A stretch of DNA of 64,000 nt, taken from positions 47,866,097-47,930,096 of the forward strand of contig NC_077242.1 of NCBI RefSeq assembly GCF_947179165.1. The letters are read 5' to 3'. This document shows positions 22,331 to 34,372 of this stretch, piece by piece. The stretch comes from Solanum dulcamara (lineage: Eukaryota > Streptophyta > Magnoliopsida > Solanales > Solanaceae). Position 1 is the first letter of the stretch. Each line of letters begins with the position of its first letter. Under the pieces are notes generated by a model. The model ran no database searches and was not told the DNA's origin. It worked only from the letters and a program-made list of their open reading frames with translations. Both the position numbers and the translations under genes were made by a program.

Positions 22331-25300
22331 TGTCACGACCCAATTTCATAAGTCATGATGGCACCTACTATAACCCTCTAGTAGGTAAGCCAACCCGTCA
22401 ACCCAGAATCTTCAAGTAATGTGTTTGAAGGCAAAAACTATATAAGAGCATTGAATTATAAAAGTAAACAGAATGAATAAGCGGAAGTAAACCAAAACAT
22501 GTTTTAAACAACTAAAGATCCCTCCCAGAACCTGGAAGTCACAAGTACAGAGCTGCAACAAAATAAAATATGAGTACAAGTCCCGAAAGTGGACCAAAAA
22601 GATATAAAACAACTGGCTAGTCTCAGAAGGCAAAAGACGGGCCATCCATTCTGAAGGAGACAGAAGTGATCCAAAAACGCCAAGTTATCACCCTAGTCTC
22701 CGAATCTGACTACAACAAGATCGATCTATTTGTGACAGTAGCTGGTGCTCGGTCCTGCATCACGAAAGTAGATGCAGAGTGTAGTATGAGTACCAAGACA
22801 ACAGGTACCCAGTAGGCATCATAGGCCGACTGAGCAGAAAAGGTGAAAACAATATGAAAAAGAGGAATAAGCCTAAATAGGAATCAACATAAGCATCTAA
22901 AGTAAAAAGAGTACTATCTACGAGAGCTACAGCTAACTATACCCAACTGGGCCCCCATAAACCCAGCCGGGACACTCGTACGCAAGTTAAATAAAAACTC
23001 GAACGAACCCCCATAAGTTCGCCGAGTACACAGAATAGCTACAACTACCAAGGCTAGGAACCAAGAATATGCGATGTCAGGAACCGAAGTACTGTATCAT
23101 TTCCAAAACCCAGAATCTCCAAGAGTCAATCGATCTAGGGGTGACTTAGGGGTCGAGGCCGGGACTGGGACCCAGATGCTCGCCCGAATATTCAAAGTGG
23201 CCAAGGCCGGGACTGGGTACCTGGATGCTTGCCATAATACATAAGTGCGGGACTGAATACCCGGATGCTCGCCGTAATACATCGGTGCGGTCGAGGCCGG
23301 GACTGTATACCCGGATGCTCACCGTAATACATCGGTATAATCGAGGCCAGGACTGGATACCCGGATGCTCATCATACTAGCAAGTCGGCGGAGGCCGGGA
23401 CTGAGTACCCGGATGCTCCCCGATAATTCAGAACGGAGGCCGGGACTGGGTACCCGGATGCTCATAGATAATTTATCCCATGGTTTCGAATATATCCTTT
23501 CCAACTAATCAACAACAGTACCGAAAATTTCCTCCACAATGTGTCAACTGATATGCCGCCAAAACTTGAACCGGAGCCAAAGCCAAACGATCATAAATTC
23601 TAGTATTGCCAACGCATCTCAAAAGTTATGACTATATCGAGTTATGGGTGGGAGTGTTATTAAGAGCAAGGGTATCGCCTAGCTAAGGCCAACTACTAGG
23701 TACTAGCCCGCTACACCATTCTACAGGGATCTAAGTCCACCGGAGCGACGCCGGGCATATAAAACAAGTTTACATCCTATACTAAGGCCAACATACTCCA
23801 CAGTATCAACAACATGCTTATTCAACTCTCCTTATAATACTAACAAATAACGATAAGATACACATGCTTCTAAATACCTGAAAAACCTGATAACAAGACT
23901 AAATCATGATTTCTAACACCTATACTAAGGCCAACATACTCCACAGTATCAACAACATGCTCATTCAACTCTCCTTATAATACTAACAAATAACGACAAG
24001 ATACATCTGCTTCTAAATACCCGAAAAACCCGATAACAAGCCTAAAACATGATTTCTAACACCTGAGATATACAATTAAACTACCCAACCAAAATCCCAA
24101 CTATTTCAACATGCTTTCACACATTCCAACTCAATCTAAAGAAAGGTAAACCGTAGCCTACCTGTAGGCCAAACAAGCGGGCTCCAAATCACTGTGCTGG
24201 AGCTTTTCCCTTTCGAACGGCCTCGGAATGCTGCCAAGCTGTCAAAAATAGAACCACAACATCGATACGGTCGTTTCGACACTAATTTCATAATTTTTGG
24301 AAATGGACCAATTTTTGGGTCGAAAACGGGAATTGTGGGACCCACATACGAAATTCCGGATTTGACCCCCAAAACAGGTTCTAAACGTCACCCTAAGCTC
24401 AAAAATCAGATTTATAATACAATTCGGGGTGGGAAATTACGCAAGACGATCAAACAACCAAAACTCATAAATTCGGACTAAAGGACCAAAAATGGCAGCA
24501 TCGAAATCAGTAGATTCTGGAAATACGAGACTCTTTCAACCCAAACAAATTTCACTATGATGATCCTTGCGAAAAACCCCACAATCTAGCCTCAAGAATC
24601 ACTCAAAACGGAGTTATATTGACCAAGATACATTTTTTCAAAATTCCACAAAATTTCATTCCGAAAATGACTAAATCAGTAACTAAAAATGCATATTTAC
24701 CTCAAACGAAGCTTCTCCTAGCATTTCTGAGATTACCAAGAGATTCCTCACGAAATTCTATTGAATTTAGACCCTTGAATCACCAAAATCGGATTTATAT
24801 TGGTCAAGATATAACTTGTCAAAGTTCTTCAAAAATCCATTCCGAAAATGGATACTGCTGCAAATAAAATCACGATTTTTACCTGAATCGAATACTCCAA
24901 ATCAGTTTTCAATCTCTCCAATGCGTTCTCCACGAAAAACCTCACAATTTTGCCTTTTGAATCACCCAATTTGGAGCTCTAGAACTCAAGAAATGAGGGT
25001 TCAAAGTTGAGGAGAAAATCTGAAAATTTTTCTGCACTGTTGCTGCAGATTTTCTGGTTTTGCCACAATTTAAAGTCTCCGAACGAACCTTCGGAATTCG
25101 TTCGGAATCAGATAAAAATAAACCAAATATGCTACCCTACTAAATTCGATATTTCGGACTCAATGGCGCATTCAGAATTCTCATACGAGGTTATTATAAT
25201 AAAAAGTGGGTCCCACATCCAAGAGTCATTTTAAGTCATATTTCACAGCGGGCCTCGATATTAGTCCGGAAGTCTCAAAAAGCGAACGAAGGGTCGTTCT

Positions 25301-26049
25301 AGACTAAAATCAACATTCCGGAACTAACCGCGCTGTCAGAATTTTTATTCGAGCGCATTTTCCAAGAATGTTGACCAAAGTCAACTATAGGCTAAGTTTC
25401 AAAGTCAAAAGCGCCAAATAGCCCCAAACTCGTATCGATTGACTCGATAGTTATTCCAACAGTGCTACTAGCCTAATTTGGTCATTCCGGAGCTGATGGA
25501 ACCATCAGAATTTGAATTCGAGATTTCGTTAGCCCAAAACTCAAAAAGTCGCAACTAAACTAATTTAGGCCTTTAAAATACCAAAATGGACTCGGGGCCT
25601 CTAAAAATTCAACCAACACTTCTTCTAGACCAAAAACCATCTCCTGAATCCAACGGAGTTGTCGGAATTCCATTCTGAGCATCGAAACTCCAAAAGTTGA
25701 CCAAAGTCAAACCTTGGCTTAAAGTTCCTCAAATTCTCAACTCAAGGCCTCAAATCTTCGTTACAGCTCCAAAACTGATTCCGTAAAGTCTCCTAACCCA
25801 ATTTCGACATTTCAGAGCTGCTGGAATCGACGGAATTCCGTTCCGAGATCTGTAGCTCCGATTGACCCCAAATACCACTTTTTAACACTTAAAGCTTATG
25901 AAGCTCAAAATTTCCAAGGACTTAACTTTTCATAGGATTTTCTAAAAATCAACACCCGATAACAATTAAAAATGACTCGGGGCATCTAAAGAGAGGGGTA
26001 AAATGGTCATTTTCCAAAAATTCCAAAAATGACCTTGAGGGTCATTACA
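22331..26049 (-). mobile_element. Ty3/gypsy solo LTR (LTR-1), 3.7 kb
   Basis: Coding-strand ends are TGTAATGACC ... GGTCGTGACA, giving a 3719-bp LTR on the minus strand. The target duplication GGGCC (22326-22330 and 26050-26054) shows that it is a complete solo LTR inside LTR-2. It contains a minisatellite of gaggccgggactgggtacccggatgctc-like units (23150-23470) and a 100-bp direct duplication (about 23770-23850 and 23930-24010, tatactaaggccaacatactcc). Reading frames inside it look random. Confidence 0.8.
23140..23470. repeat. Minisatellite in solo LTR-1
   Basis: Seven or so copies of a roughly 45-60-bp unit are built around gccgggactg...tacccggatgctc, separated by variable spacers such as gtaatacatcggt. 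The array is GC-richer than its surroundings and generates a spurious repetitive reading frame. Confidence 0.8.
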
Positions 26050-26425
26050 GGGCCATATCAGAAATCTGTAATACGATACAAAATATACAAAAGAGGCTCG
26101 AAAGTAACCAAAAGGACAAATTGACATAGACTAATCTCCAAATCTGGTGTCACTTGTACAGGAGCTACAAAGTACTGAAAGCTATATAAACAAGAGATCT
26201 GACTCATTAAAATACAAAATATACAAGTCAAAACAAAAGAAGGAAAGCAACAAGTCTCTCTAAACTCCGGAAGCTCACCGCGATCTGAGTCTATGACAGC
26301 TGCGGGAGATCCAATGCTCACGGAGGGTGGCTCGTACTGGGAGCTGCATCAGGAAAAGATGTAGAAGTTCAGTATGAGTACCAAAACACGGGGTACCCAG
26401 TAGGCATCATTGGCCGATTGAGCTC

Positions 26426-27198
26426 AGTATTTAGACCTATTTATAAAATATGGAATAATAATTAGTAAAAAGAAAATGAAATTATGCAAGACACACATAA
26501 ATTTTTTGGGAGTAACCCTAAGAGACGGAAAAATAAAGTTACAACCACATATAGCAAAAAAGTTATTAGATTTGCCAAACAAATTAGATAATACAAAACA
26601 AAAATTCTCAGGCTTGGTAAATTATGCTAGAAATTTTATCCAAGACTTAGGAAAAATAGCAGGACCCTTATATGCAAAGACCGAAACTAAGAATCAAAAA
26701 TATTTTAATATAGAAGATATTAAATTAGTACAACAAATAAAAGAAAAAGTTAAGAATATACCAGACTTAAAAATTCTCCTAGAATCAGATTATTTAATAA
26801 TCCAGACTGATGGAAGCCAGCTAGGATTGAGAGTTATTCTAAAAGCAAGACCTAATAAATACAATAATAGAAGTGAAGAACGAATATGTGCATATCAAAG
26901 TAGTAACTACAAAGAAAAAAATATGAGTAGTATAGATGCAGAAGTATTAACAATAATATATGAGTTAAATAGCTTTAAAATATATATTCTAAATAAAGAC
27001 AAAATATTAGTAAGAACGGACTGTGAACCAATAGTTAAATTTCATCAGTCAATAATTAGTAAAACTAGTAGTAAGAGACGGTGGCTAAACTTTATGGATG
27101 CTATATCTATCTATAATAATATAGTTTTTGAATATATTAACGGGAAATATAATGACTTAGATGATAAATTAAGTAGATTACAACTTAAAACTAACTGA
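26426..27198 (+). pseudogene. Caulimovirid reverse transcriptase C-terminus and RNase H (partial)
   Basis: The frame is open from the LTR-2 junction to a stop at 27196-27198, without a start of its own; the first internal Met is at 26476. It begins in the RT thumb/connection region (a HINFLGV segment, then a conserved NYARNFI-type stretch). RNase H follows: first Asp in IIQTDGS near 26810, a Glu-containing IDAEVLTIIYEL stretch near 26935, and the terminal DLDDKLSRL near 27160. The polymerase active site (YxDD) is missing, because it would lie upstream of the break. Confidence 0.75.
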
Positions 27199-27289
27199 TA
27201 CGATGTTTTTTTAGCATGAGATCAACTGGCCAATAGCCAGCAGACAAGGTCAAGGGTGTAGCCCAGCCAGACTCTTATGCCCAGACTCT

Positions 27290-27738
27290 GTTAGGTAAGA
27301 TTAATTTTAGACCTCAAAGTACTGTAGACATTATGGAGAGAATTTGCTTTGGTAAGTTTAATTTAATCTCCTACCCTCAGCGTAATTTATCTTTTCAAAT
27401 AATACCAGAATGTACTTTAGACAAAACCCAAAAATGTTTAGTAGACAATCTATGAATAGCCCATAATAAAAAAGAAAGTAAATATTTTATCGCAATAAAT
27501 AATGCTTTATGTCAATACTTTTCAGATAAAAGTTAGAGAAAATAAGTTTAAATACTATGTAGTTATACACGGCAAAACAAACGGTGTTTTCCAGACATGG
27601 ATAGAAGTAGTAGACTCAATAAATGAGGTTAAAACCCCTCTTTTCAAAGATTTTAATAATTTTACTGAAGCATTAGACTAAGAGAGGAATTCTTGGGCCA
27701 AACTATTATATTTCACCAGCTCTTAGACAAAGCTCAAC
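27290..27738 (+). pseudogene. Caulimovirid transactivator-like gene remnant with viroplasmin domain
   Basis: Short open blocks appear in different frames. The clearest, near 27550-27670, reads YYVVIHGKTNGVFQTW and then a FNNFTEALD-like end. This matches the viroplasmin/RNase H1 N-terminal fold found in caulimovirid inclusion-body proteins. A stop at 27679-27681 and a frame change precede a last segment ending at about 27738, where LTR-2 resumes. Upstream (27290-27480) is only weakly similar. Confidence 0.6.
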
Positions 27739-27992
27739 CCAAAATGACTATTCTAGAGCTGATGGAACTGACGAAATCTTCCGCCGACATCAAAATCTCA
27801 GAATGTTGACTAAAGTCAACTCTTTTAAGCTTTAGGCCTCAAAAATGGCCAAAGTCACTCAAAACTCACCGACCTCCTCAAAAAGCGTGCCAATCATTCT
27901 AACACCTTATAAATGCTACAAAGAAGCTACCGGGAGAAAAAAAACACTAAAAGAACACAAGAACTTGAAAAATGACCACGATGGTCATTACA

Positions 27993-28789
27993 CAAACAAC
28001 AGAGAAGAGAATAATGAGAATCATGTAAAATAAATTAGGGTTTAAGTAAAAGCTTTCATAGATTGTAATATTATAATTCTATTCTACATCAGCCAACACT
28101 CAAATGCCCAAATGTTGTGGAACCCTTGCCTTGTGCCAAGTCATCTTGTTGTGTCTAATAGGAATGAAATCGTATATAATATTGTATTCAATTGGAATAA
28201 AACTGAGTTCAAATATCTAATGAGATTTTCATAAAAGTTTAAGGGGTCATATATGTGTTTTAGCCTAAAGTAAAAATATATACAATGCATTAAAATATTT
28301 TTTAATTATGTGATCTTAATTATGCCATGTAAAAAATTAGAACTAAATAATTTCCAAAAAAGTATTTTATTAAAACGGACAATATATTAAAATGTCTTTT
28401 AATCATGTGATCTTAATTATGCCATGTAAAAAGTTAGAACTAAATAATTGCTAAAAAAATATTTTATTAAAACAGACTCGTATGTTTTGATACCAAAATT
28501 GTACCCTCTTATTCATCCATAGAGATACAAATGTTGTGGAACCCTTGCCTTGTGCCAAGTCATCTTGTTGTGTCTAATAGGAGTGAAATCGTGTATAATA
28601 TTGTATTCAATTGTACCAACACTGAGTTCAAATATCTAATGACATTTTCAGAAAAGTTTAAGGGGTCATATATGTGTTTTAATATACAATGCATTAAAAT
28701 GTCTTTTAATCATGTGATCTTAAATATGCAATGTGAAAAGTTAAAACTAAATAGTTACTAAAAAAGTATTTTATTAAAACAGACTTGAA
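27993..28789. repeat. Tandem duplication of the copia flank including the LTR edge
   Basis: A 419-bp unit (28109-28527) is repeated from 28528. Both copies start caaatgttgtggaacccttg. The first copy ends with 48 bp of the neighbouring copia LTR (28483-28530, tgttttgataccaaaattg...). Within unit 1 a 97-bp sub-unit is itself doubled (28283-28379, 28380-28476), while unit 2 has it once (28687-28783). 27993-28108 shows nothing recognisable. Confidence 0.8.
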
Positions 28790-29426
28790 TGTTTTGGTAC
28801 CAAAATTGTACCCTCTTATTCATCCATAGAGATACAAATTTATAGTACAGAAAAATAATTAAGTAGCAATCAGATCCCTTCCTTCTAGGAGATTTGAAAA
28901 TCGAGGGATGATTTTATTTGAATTAATATCCTATACTATTTAATAACATATCAGATATGATTTATCAGATCAATTTAAATCCTACAAAATCATATTCGAT
29001 CACACTTAGATATTTATAAATCAACACTCTCCCTCAAATTGGCATGTAAATATCTATCATGCCCAACCTACTTACATGAATTTCTAACTTTGGTGTAAAC
29101 AAGTCTTTTGTGAAAATATCTACAATTTGCTGATTTGTTGGGACGAAAGGCATGCACACATTTTCTTCTTGAATTTCTCTTTTATGAAGTGCCTATCCAC
29201 TTCAACATGTCTGTCATGTTGAATTTGATTGTGAGCAATATTTATGGCGACTCTATTGTCATAATATAACTTTATTAGTAACGCAAACGATTTTTTTCAG
29301 TTCTTCCATCATCTTCTTGAACCAAATCATCTCACGGATCCCATGAATCATAGATCAATATTCAGCTTCAACACTGCTATGGACTATAACATTTTGCTTT
29401 TTACTCCTCCAAATTACAAGGTTTCC

Positions 29427-29627
29427 CTAAATAAAAGAGCAATATTCTAATGTAGACCTCCTATCAATAGTAGAATCTGCCCAATCTGCATTTATAAAGC
29501 TTTCAATGCTTCTGTGTTGACCTTTTTTGAAAAATAATTCTTTTTCTCGTGAACTCTTTAAATATCTTAGGATTCTGTAGACTGCTTCTTGGTGCTCTTC
29601 CTTCGGAGAGTGCATAAATTGACTCAC
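29427..29627 (-). pseudogene. Copia RT end / RNase H start fragment
   Basis: The frame reads SQFMHSPKEEHQEAVYRILR and then a FINADWADS RNase H Asp motif. It is the part of pol immediately 3' of the reverse transcriptase. About 30 residues that normally precede SQFMHSP are missing in a way that predates the solo LTR insertion, because joining the flanks of the LTR gives ...ENLVSQFMHS. Confidence 0.8.
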
Positions 29628-29630
29628 TAA

Positions 29631-32029
29631 GTGTCACGATCCAAGCCTAGGGCCTAGACGTGACATGGCAAATGAGGAACCCGAAAGTACTTCAAACAAG
29701 CCTCTTAGCATTCTTTTAGCCTTTCATAGGTAATGACGATAAATGAAGAAGCGGAAATCATAATAGTAAATATTCAACTTACACATGTCCAACAATACCT
29801 CTAACTATTAGATTTAACAGGGCTAAGACAATTCCCTAGCTCACCCTTAATCATAATAGAAGAAATACCATAGTAAAATATCTCAACATATCATAAGCTA
29901 GAAATATAAAGGAGTATTGTTCTCGGAACATGGGAACTCACCAAAAGTAGTCTTCAAACTAAGTCTCAACTAGCCACGTGGAGGAGAACGAGGAGGAGCA
30001 CCGATCCCTACATGATGATATCATGTAGGCAAAAGAGTATGCGTTAGTACTTTCAATGTACTAAGTATGTAAGGATGCATGGACATTGAGGAAACATTAT
30101 AACATTTATGTAATATGGAACATAATGTAATACATGTATAATAAATCATATGGATATCCTTTAAAATATTCATTTTGTGGGAAAATAACCATAATCGACA
30201 TTTAAGACCATGCGAGCTATTACATGGAATCCAACATAACCCCCTACGTTGGCCGGGGAGACTACTTACCGGGTAGAACTCCGTCAACTTCATTCATTTC
30301 TTTAACTTTAACTTTAAGGGCTATTTATGGATCCATTAGCCTAAGCCTACAAGGGCTCCTATGTTGGCACATAGTTGATGAGACAAGGGGTTGCTACTAG
30401 GATTCCCTTACCGAATCCCACCTCAATGCCTCATTCGGTGCTAAGTCAATCCCACGAAATAGTTTAATACTTTAAAATATTCATAGCATATAACTTGAGA
30501 ATTCAAACATCATATTCGGTAGAATAGCTCATTAAAACATTTGATAATTCAAATATGCAAGAATTGTCCGTATTGCATAAAGAATCAATCATTCATATCA
30601 TTTCATAAGACTCCCTTTTAATCATAGATATTGCTTTCATAAGCATTCATTTGGAGTCAAAGCTTTCAAGTCAAACTTTATTAAAAACATAGTAAAACTT
30701 GGTGGGTTCAAATCACTTCAACTTGCAAATATGTATGTAAATAAATATACATAAATACTTTGAAATCCATTAATTAAATATCATGCTTTAAACAACCCAC
30801 CATGAATTTCAAGAACCTTTAAATAGATAAATAGAGGAATTACTTGCAAACCATCAATTCATACATATAAAATTATGTCGCATCAAAATAGACCAATAAT
30901 CATTAGTTTAACCATAATTTATACTATTAAGTAAAAATAAGAATTACCATAAGAAAATATTATTTGAAATCAAGAGACTTAATTGAAAGAGTTTTTGGAC
31001 TACATGGGTGGAAGAACCCATAGATAAATACCCACATAACTTAGAGTAGAGCTTAAGGAAAATAAATATAATTTATCATATAATCAAAATAATTTAGACA
31101 TGAGAGTGGAAGAAATACTCTCATTGAAGCCTTACATACCTGGAATCCAAAGCTTTAGTCGGAACCGAAAGACTTAATGAATACTCTTGAGTCCTAGCTT
31201 TTCTCCTCGCCGGAACGTTTTGTGTACTACTTGGAGTATATGAATCACCGGAATAGTATTTCTTCACTACTAAGAACTAAAACTATATTTGAGAATGAGT
31301 AAAGAAGTGTATAGAGAGAAGACTTGCTTGAGAAAGCTTGATGAATAAAATGAGGAAATAAGGTGGGTATTTATAAGTGGGAAAGAGGGACCTAACAATA
31401 AATAAAATAATTATAAAGAAAAATCTGAAAATTTAATGGAATATATTGATGTCATGGATGATGTTAAATGGAGGACAATTTATGTCATGAGTGATGTCAA
31501 ATGTATCTAGATCTTTCCATGGTAGGTGAGATGAGTTCTTTTTAACAGAATACTCTTTTTCGGAACTGCGTTTGAATAAGATAAATTCCTTATTAGGATT
31601 TGGTGTCTTCATAAGAATTGTAGATATGGAAGTATAGTTTCATATAGTTTAAGAATCAACCAATTTGGATAAACCTACAGTGAGATATGATTTTTCTTCT
31701 ATAAATACTCCTTTCCATTACAGCATCCTACCTTACAAAAATTAATTTATTTGACCTACTTAACCTCCGAAACATAAAATATGATCTTCACAAAAGTTGT
31801 AGGTAATGATCTTGTTGTTACTCAAAAATTTGAATCACCCAATTTGGATATTTCTATGAAAAGTTATGCCTAAAATATAGAGGTTGTATCATTTTTAGGC
31901 GAGAATTGAAACTTCGTATACAACGTTTTTAGGGGATATTAAATTAAGATTACAAAAAAAGTTATATCAGGTTGAGTATGTGACAAATAGATCAACTTCC
32001 ATATTAATCTTTGATATTGACTTTGGTCA
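29631..32029 (-). mobile_element. Ty3/gypsy-like solo LTR inserted in copia pol
   Basis: The plus-strand left end is tgtcacgatccaagcc, matching the terminal type of the other gypsy LTRs here. The right end is tttggtca. The pentamer ACTAA is found on both sides (29626-29630 and 32030-32034), giving a target duplication. About 2.4 kb, no coding content. The interior shares little with LTR-1, so it is a different family. Confidence 0.65.
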
Positions 32030-32481
32030 ACTAAATTTTCTTCTTCGTTTTTGAATTTTATATTATGATCAATAGGTGTTTCAGCCGGAGGACAACCACT
32101 CATCCCTGTCTCTTTTAGAAGATCTAGTATCTACTTTCTTTGTGACATCATAATGCCTTCTTTTGATTTTGTTACTTCTATGCTAAGAAAAAAATTCAAC
32201 AGGTCCAAATCTTTGATCTCGAACTCCGAAGCCAATTATTTTTATTAACTTTTTAGTTCGAGCAAGTCATCTCCTGTAAGTATGATATCATTGACATACA
32301 CTATCAGGGTAGTTGTCCTTTCCTCAAGAGTGTCGAATGAACATGATATGATCTGCTTGTCCTTCAGTGTACCCTTGTTTTTTTATAAACTGAGTAAACT
32401 TTTCAAACCAAACTCTTGGATATTGTTTGAGCTCATAGAGAAATTTCTTTAGCTTGCACACTCTAGTTCCATACATTTCTT

Positions 32482-33374
32482 TGCGGGTGTCAATGGGACG
32501 GTTCGATCAGTTATTTTAAAAAAATAATAGCATCCCAATTTTTTGATTACTGTACAATGCATGACTAAAATTAGATTATTTAAAACAATCCCAATCATTC
32601 CGATTTTTCATCGGTATTGGTATGATTCGATCAGTTTTTGATTATTTTACCTTTTAAAGTGTCACCTCAAAATACATCATTATTTAAATATTCTTTTTAT
32701 TAAATTGCTCATAGATAAACCTGTTAAAACATATGAAAACTAAAATTATAATTAACAAAATTCAACATTCAACTTTGCTGTTTACAAAAGAAATAAACTA
32801 TGATGAAACTATATTTAACTTTTGCTTTTGATATTTTGTTTTACAAATCAATCAAACTGATGGCTTAAAGCCTTTATTTGGCATACATAACTTTAAATAT
32901 TAGATCAACTATTGAGTTGTTATAGAATTGTAGTTCAAAACATATAAGATCAGAAAAAACCAAACAAACATGGAATTAACATCAACAAACTTTTTCAAAA
33001 TATGTATGTATATATATAATGTGACTCAAAAATTAAAAGGGAGAACTTTTAAATGAAAGTACATAGTTGGGTGCTTGAGTGGAGAGTGCGTTCCTGAAGA
33101 AATAGGCAAAAATCGTTAAACTTTGTTAGTGACAAACTTTCAATGGAACTACTATGTAGCTGCAATTAATTATTTGATATAACATTATTATACTATTAAT
33201 ATGGATAATTGACTAATTGGGTATGAACATATGAGTCCAATGGTTGTATCCTTTATAAACTTAAAACTGATCTAATCAACTTAAGGCCCAAAGTCCAGTG
33301 GCCTAAATTATTATTTTTTATAGTGAAAAATAATTTATAAAAAATGTATTTATATTAAATTATACATATTGTTA

Positions 33375-33454
<80 letters not shown>

Positions 33455-33642
33455 CATACATGTAAGGTCATTCGGTTCGATTTGAGATTTTTTTCGGGTT
33501 TTTTTATAAATTAAAAAGACCATCTCAATTGTCCGGGACGGTTATAAGCTTAAATAAAAGTCCACGGTTATATTGAAAGATTCTATAAATCGGTTTGATA
33601 CAGTTCATTCGGTCTGTTTTTCATATTCTTTTGACACCCCTA
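32482..33642. mobile_element. Non-autonomous hAT-like element
   Basis: Termini tgcgggtgtcaa and (reverse complement of the right end) taggggtgtcaa form short inverted repeats. They extend weakly into ggttcg-rich subterminal sequence. The 8-bp target duplication CATTTCTT (32474-32481, 33643-33650) is the hAT hallmark. The 1161-bp interior is AT-rich, lacks transposase motifs and contains a long AT microsatellite. Confidence 0.75.
33379..33451. repeat. (AT)n microsatellite, about 36 units
   Basis: An uninterrupted AT run of roughly 73 bp lies inside the hAT-like element. It should be highly length-polymorphic. Confidence 0.95.
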
Positions 33643-34372
33643 CATTTCTTTAAAACCCAGAGGAGGATTCATGTAGACATCTTTAAATTTTTCGTTCAAG
33701 AATGCATTTTTCACGTCTAGTTGTTGAAGGGCCAATAAATATTGACAATGGTCGGAAGAACCCGATTGAATTCAACTTGGCAAATGGAGCTAATATCTCA
33801 AAATAGTCAATCTCATAGGTCTAAGTGAACCCTTTTACTACAAAATGTGCCGAATACCTTGCCAAGGACCCATCTAATTTAAATTTGATGGTGAACACCC
33901 ACTTGTAGTCCACTAATTTTTTCCACGTGTTAATTCCATCAGTTTTCAGGTTTCATTTCTCTCAAGAGCATTCATCTATTCTAAAATTTTGTGGGAACAT
34001 TCAAAATATTTTGCACATTTTACAGTATCTCCATTTCAAATAACTGAGAAAAAAAAATATATAAAAAGGGTATAAATTTTTATATGACACAAAATTTAAC
34101 ATGAGATGGTTTGTGACTTTTCTTACCTCTTTACGTTTGGCAATTGGAAGATCAAGGTCTACAATAACAAGAGGTAAACCAGAATTAGATTTTGGAGAAT
34201 TACCTTGTATATTAGTAAGATCTTGTGGGGCGGACATTTGAATCCGATGAGAGTCCTTAGTCTCTTTTCTTGATTTTGGTTTCTTCTCATGTGTAATTCT
34301 TTGTTTGTTCACTGTTTTTATCATTAATTATATCATGAAAAGGCTCTACCGTCTCAGTTTTTCTTATTTTCA

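Larger units (their letters stand above)
26426..27738 (+). mobile_element. Endogenous pararetrovirus fragment (Caulimoviridae, Solendovirus-like)
   Basis: A 1.3-kb viral fragment lies inside LTR-2. It carries the C-terminal part of the reverse transcriptase with RNase H (26426-27198), then a decayed gene with the viroplasmin-like domain of the caulimovirid transactivator/inclusion-body protein (about 27300-27738). This gene order and the Solanaceae context fit the tobacco vein clearing virus type of endogenous element. It lacks capsid, movement protein, protease and the RT catalytic core. The downstream gene has stops and a frameshift. It is a dead genomic fossil. Confidence 0.75.
22169..27992 (-). 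mobile_element. Older Ty3/gypsy solo LTR (LTR-2), split by two insertions
   Basis: The left end is tatcacgacccgcagtcggg (G of the terminal TG lost) and the right end is tggtcattaca, both typical of the family. Pieces are 22169-22330, 26055-26425 and 27738-27992, about 790 bp in all. They flank solo LTR-1 (22331-26049) and the pararetrovirus fragment. Flanking pentamers CCAAC (22164-22168) and CAAAC (27993-27997) look like a decayed target duplication. The middle part of the family LTR is absent, perhaps lost when the viral fragment came in. Confidence 0.65.
32035..33960 (-). pseudogene. Copia reverse transcriptase, disrupted
   Basis: Minus-strand blocks in order: QLDVKNAFLNEKF at about 33730, VYMNPPLGFKEM at 33650, [hAT insertion], RVCKLKKFLYELKQ at 32455, then VYVNDI at 32284-32298, FEIKDLDLLNFFL near 32215, SQRK*ILDLLKETGMSG near 32120. 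The catalytic YVDD reads YVND (32287-32298). At least one stop is in frame. The hAT-like element fell exactly within the FKEMYGT segment. Confidence 0.8.

Noticed and set aside
23097..23504. Repetitive minus-strand frames resembling a repeat protein
   Set aside because: They are produced by the minisatellite in solo LTR-1.
24194..25234. Series of plus-strand frames in solo LTR-1
   Set aside because: They lie inside a non-coding LTR, with no family similarity and no conserved start.
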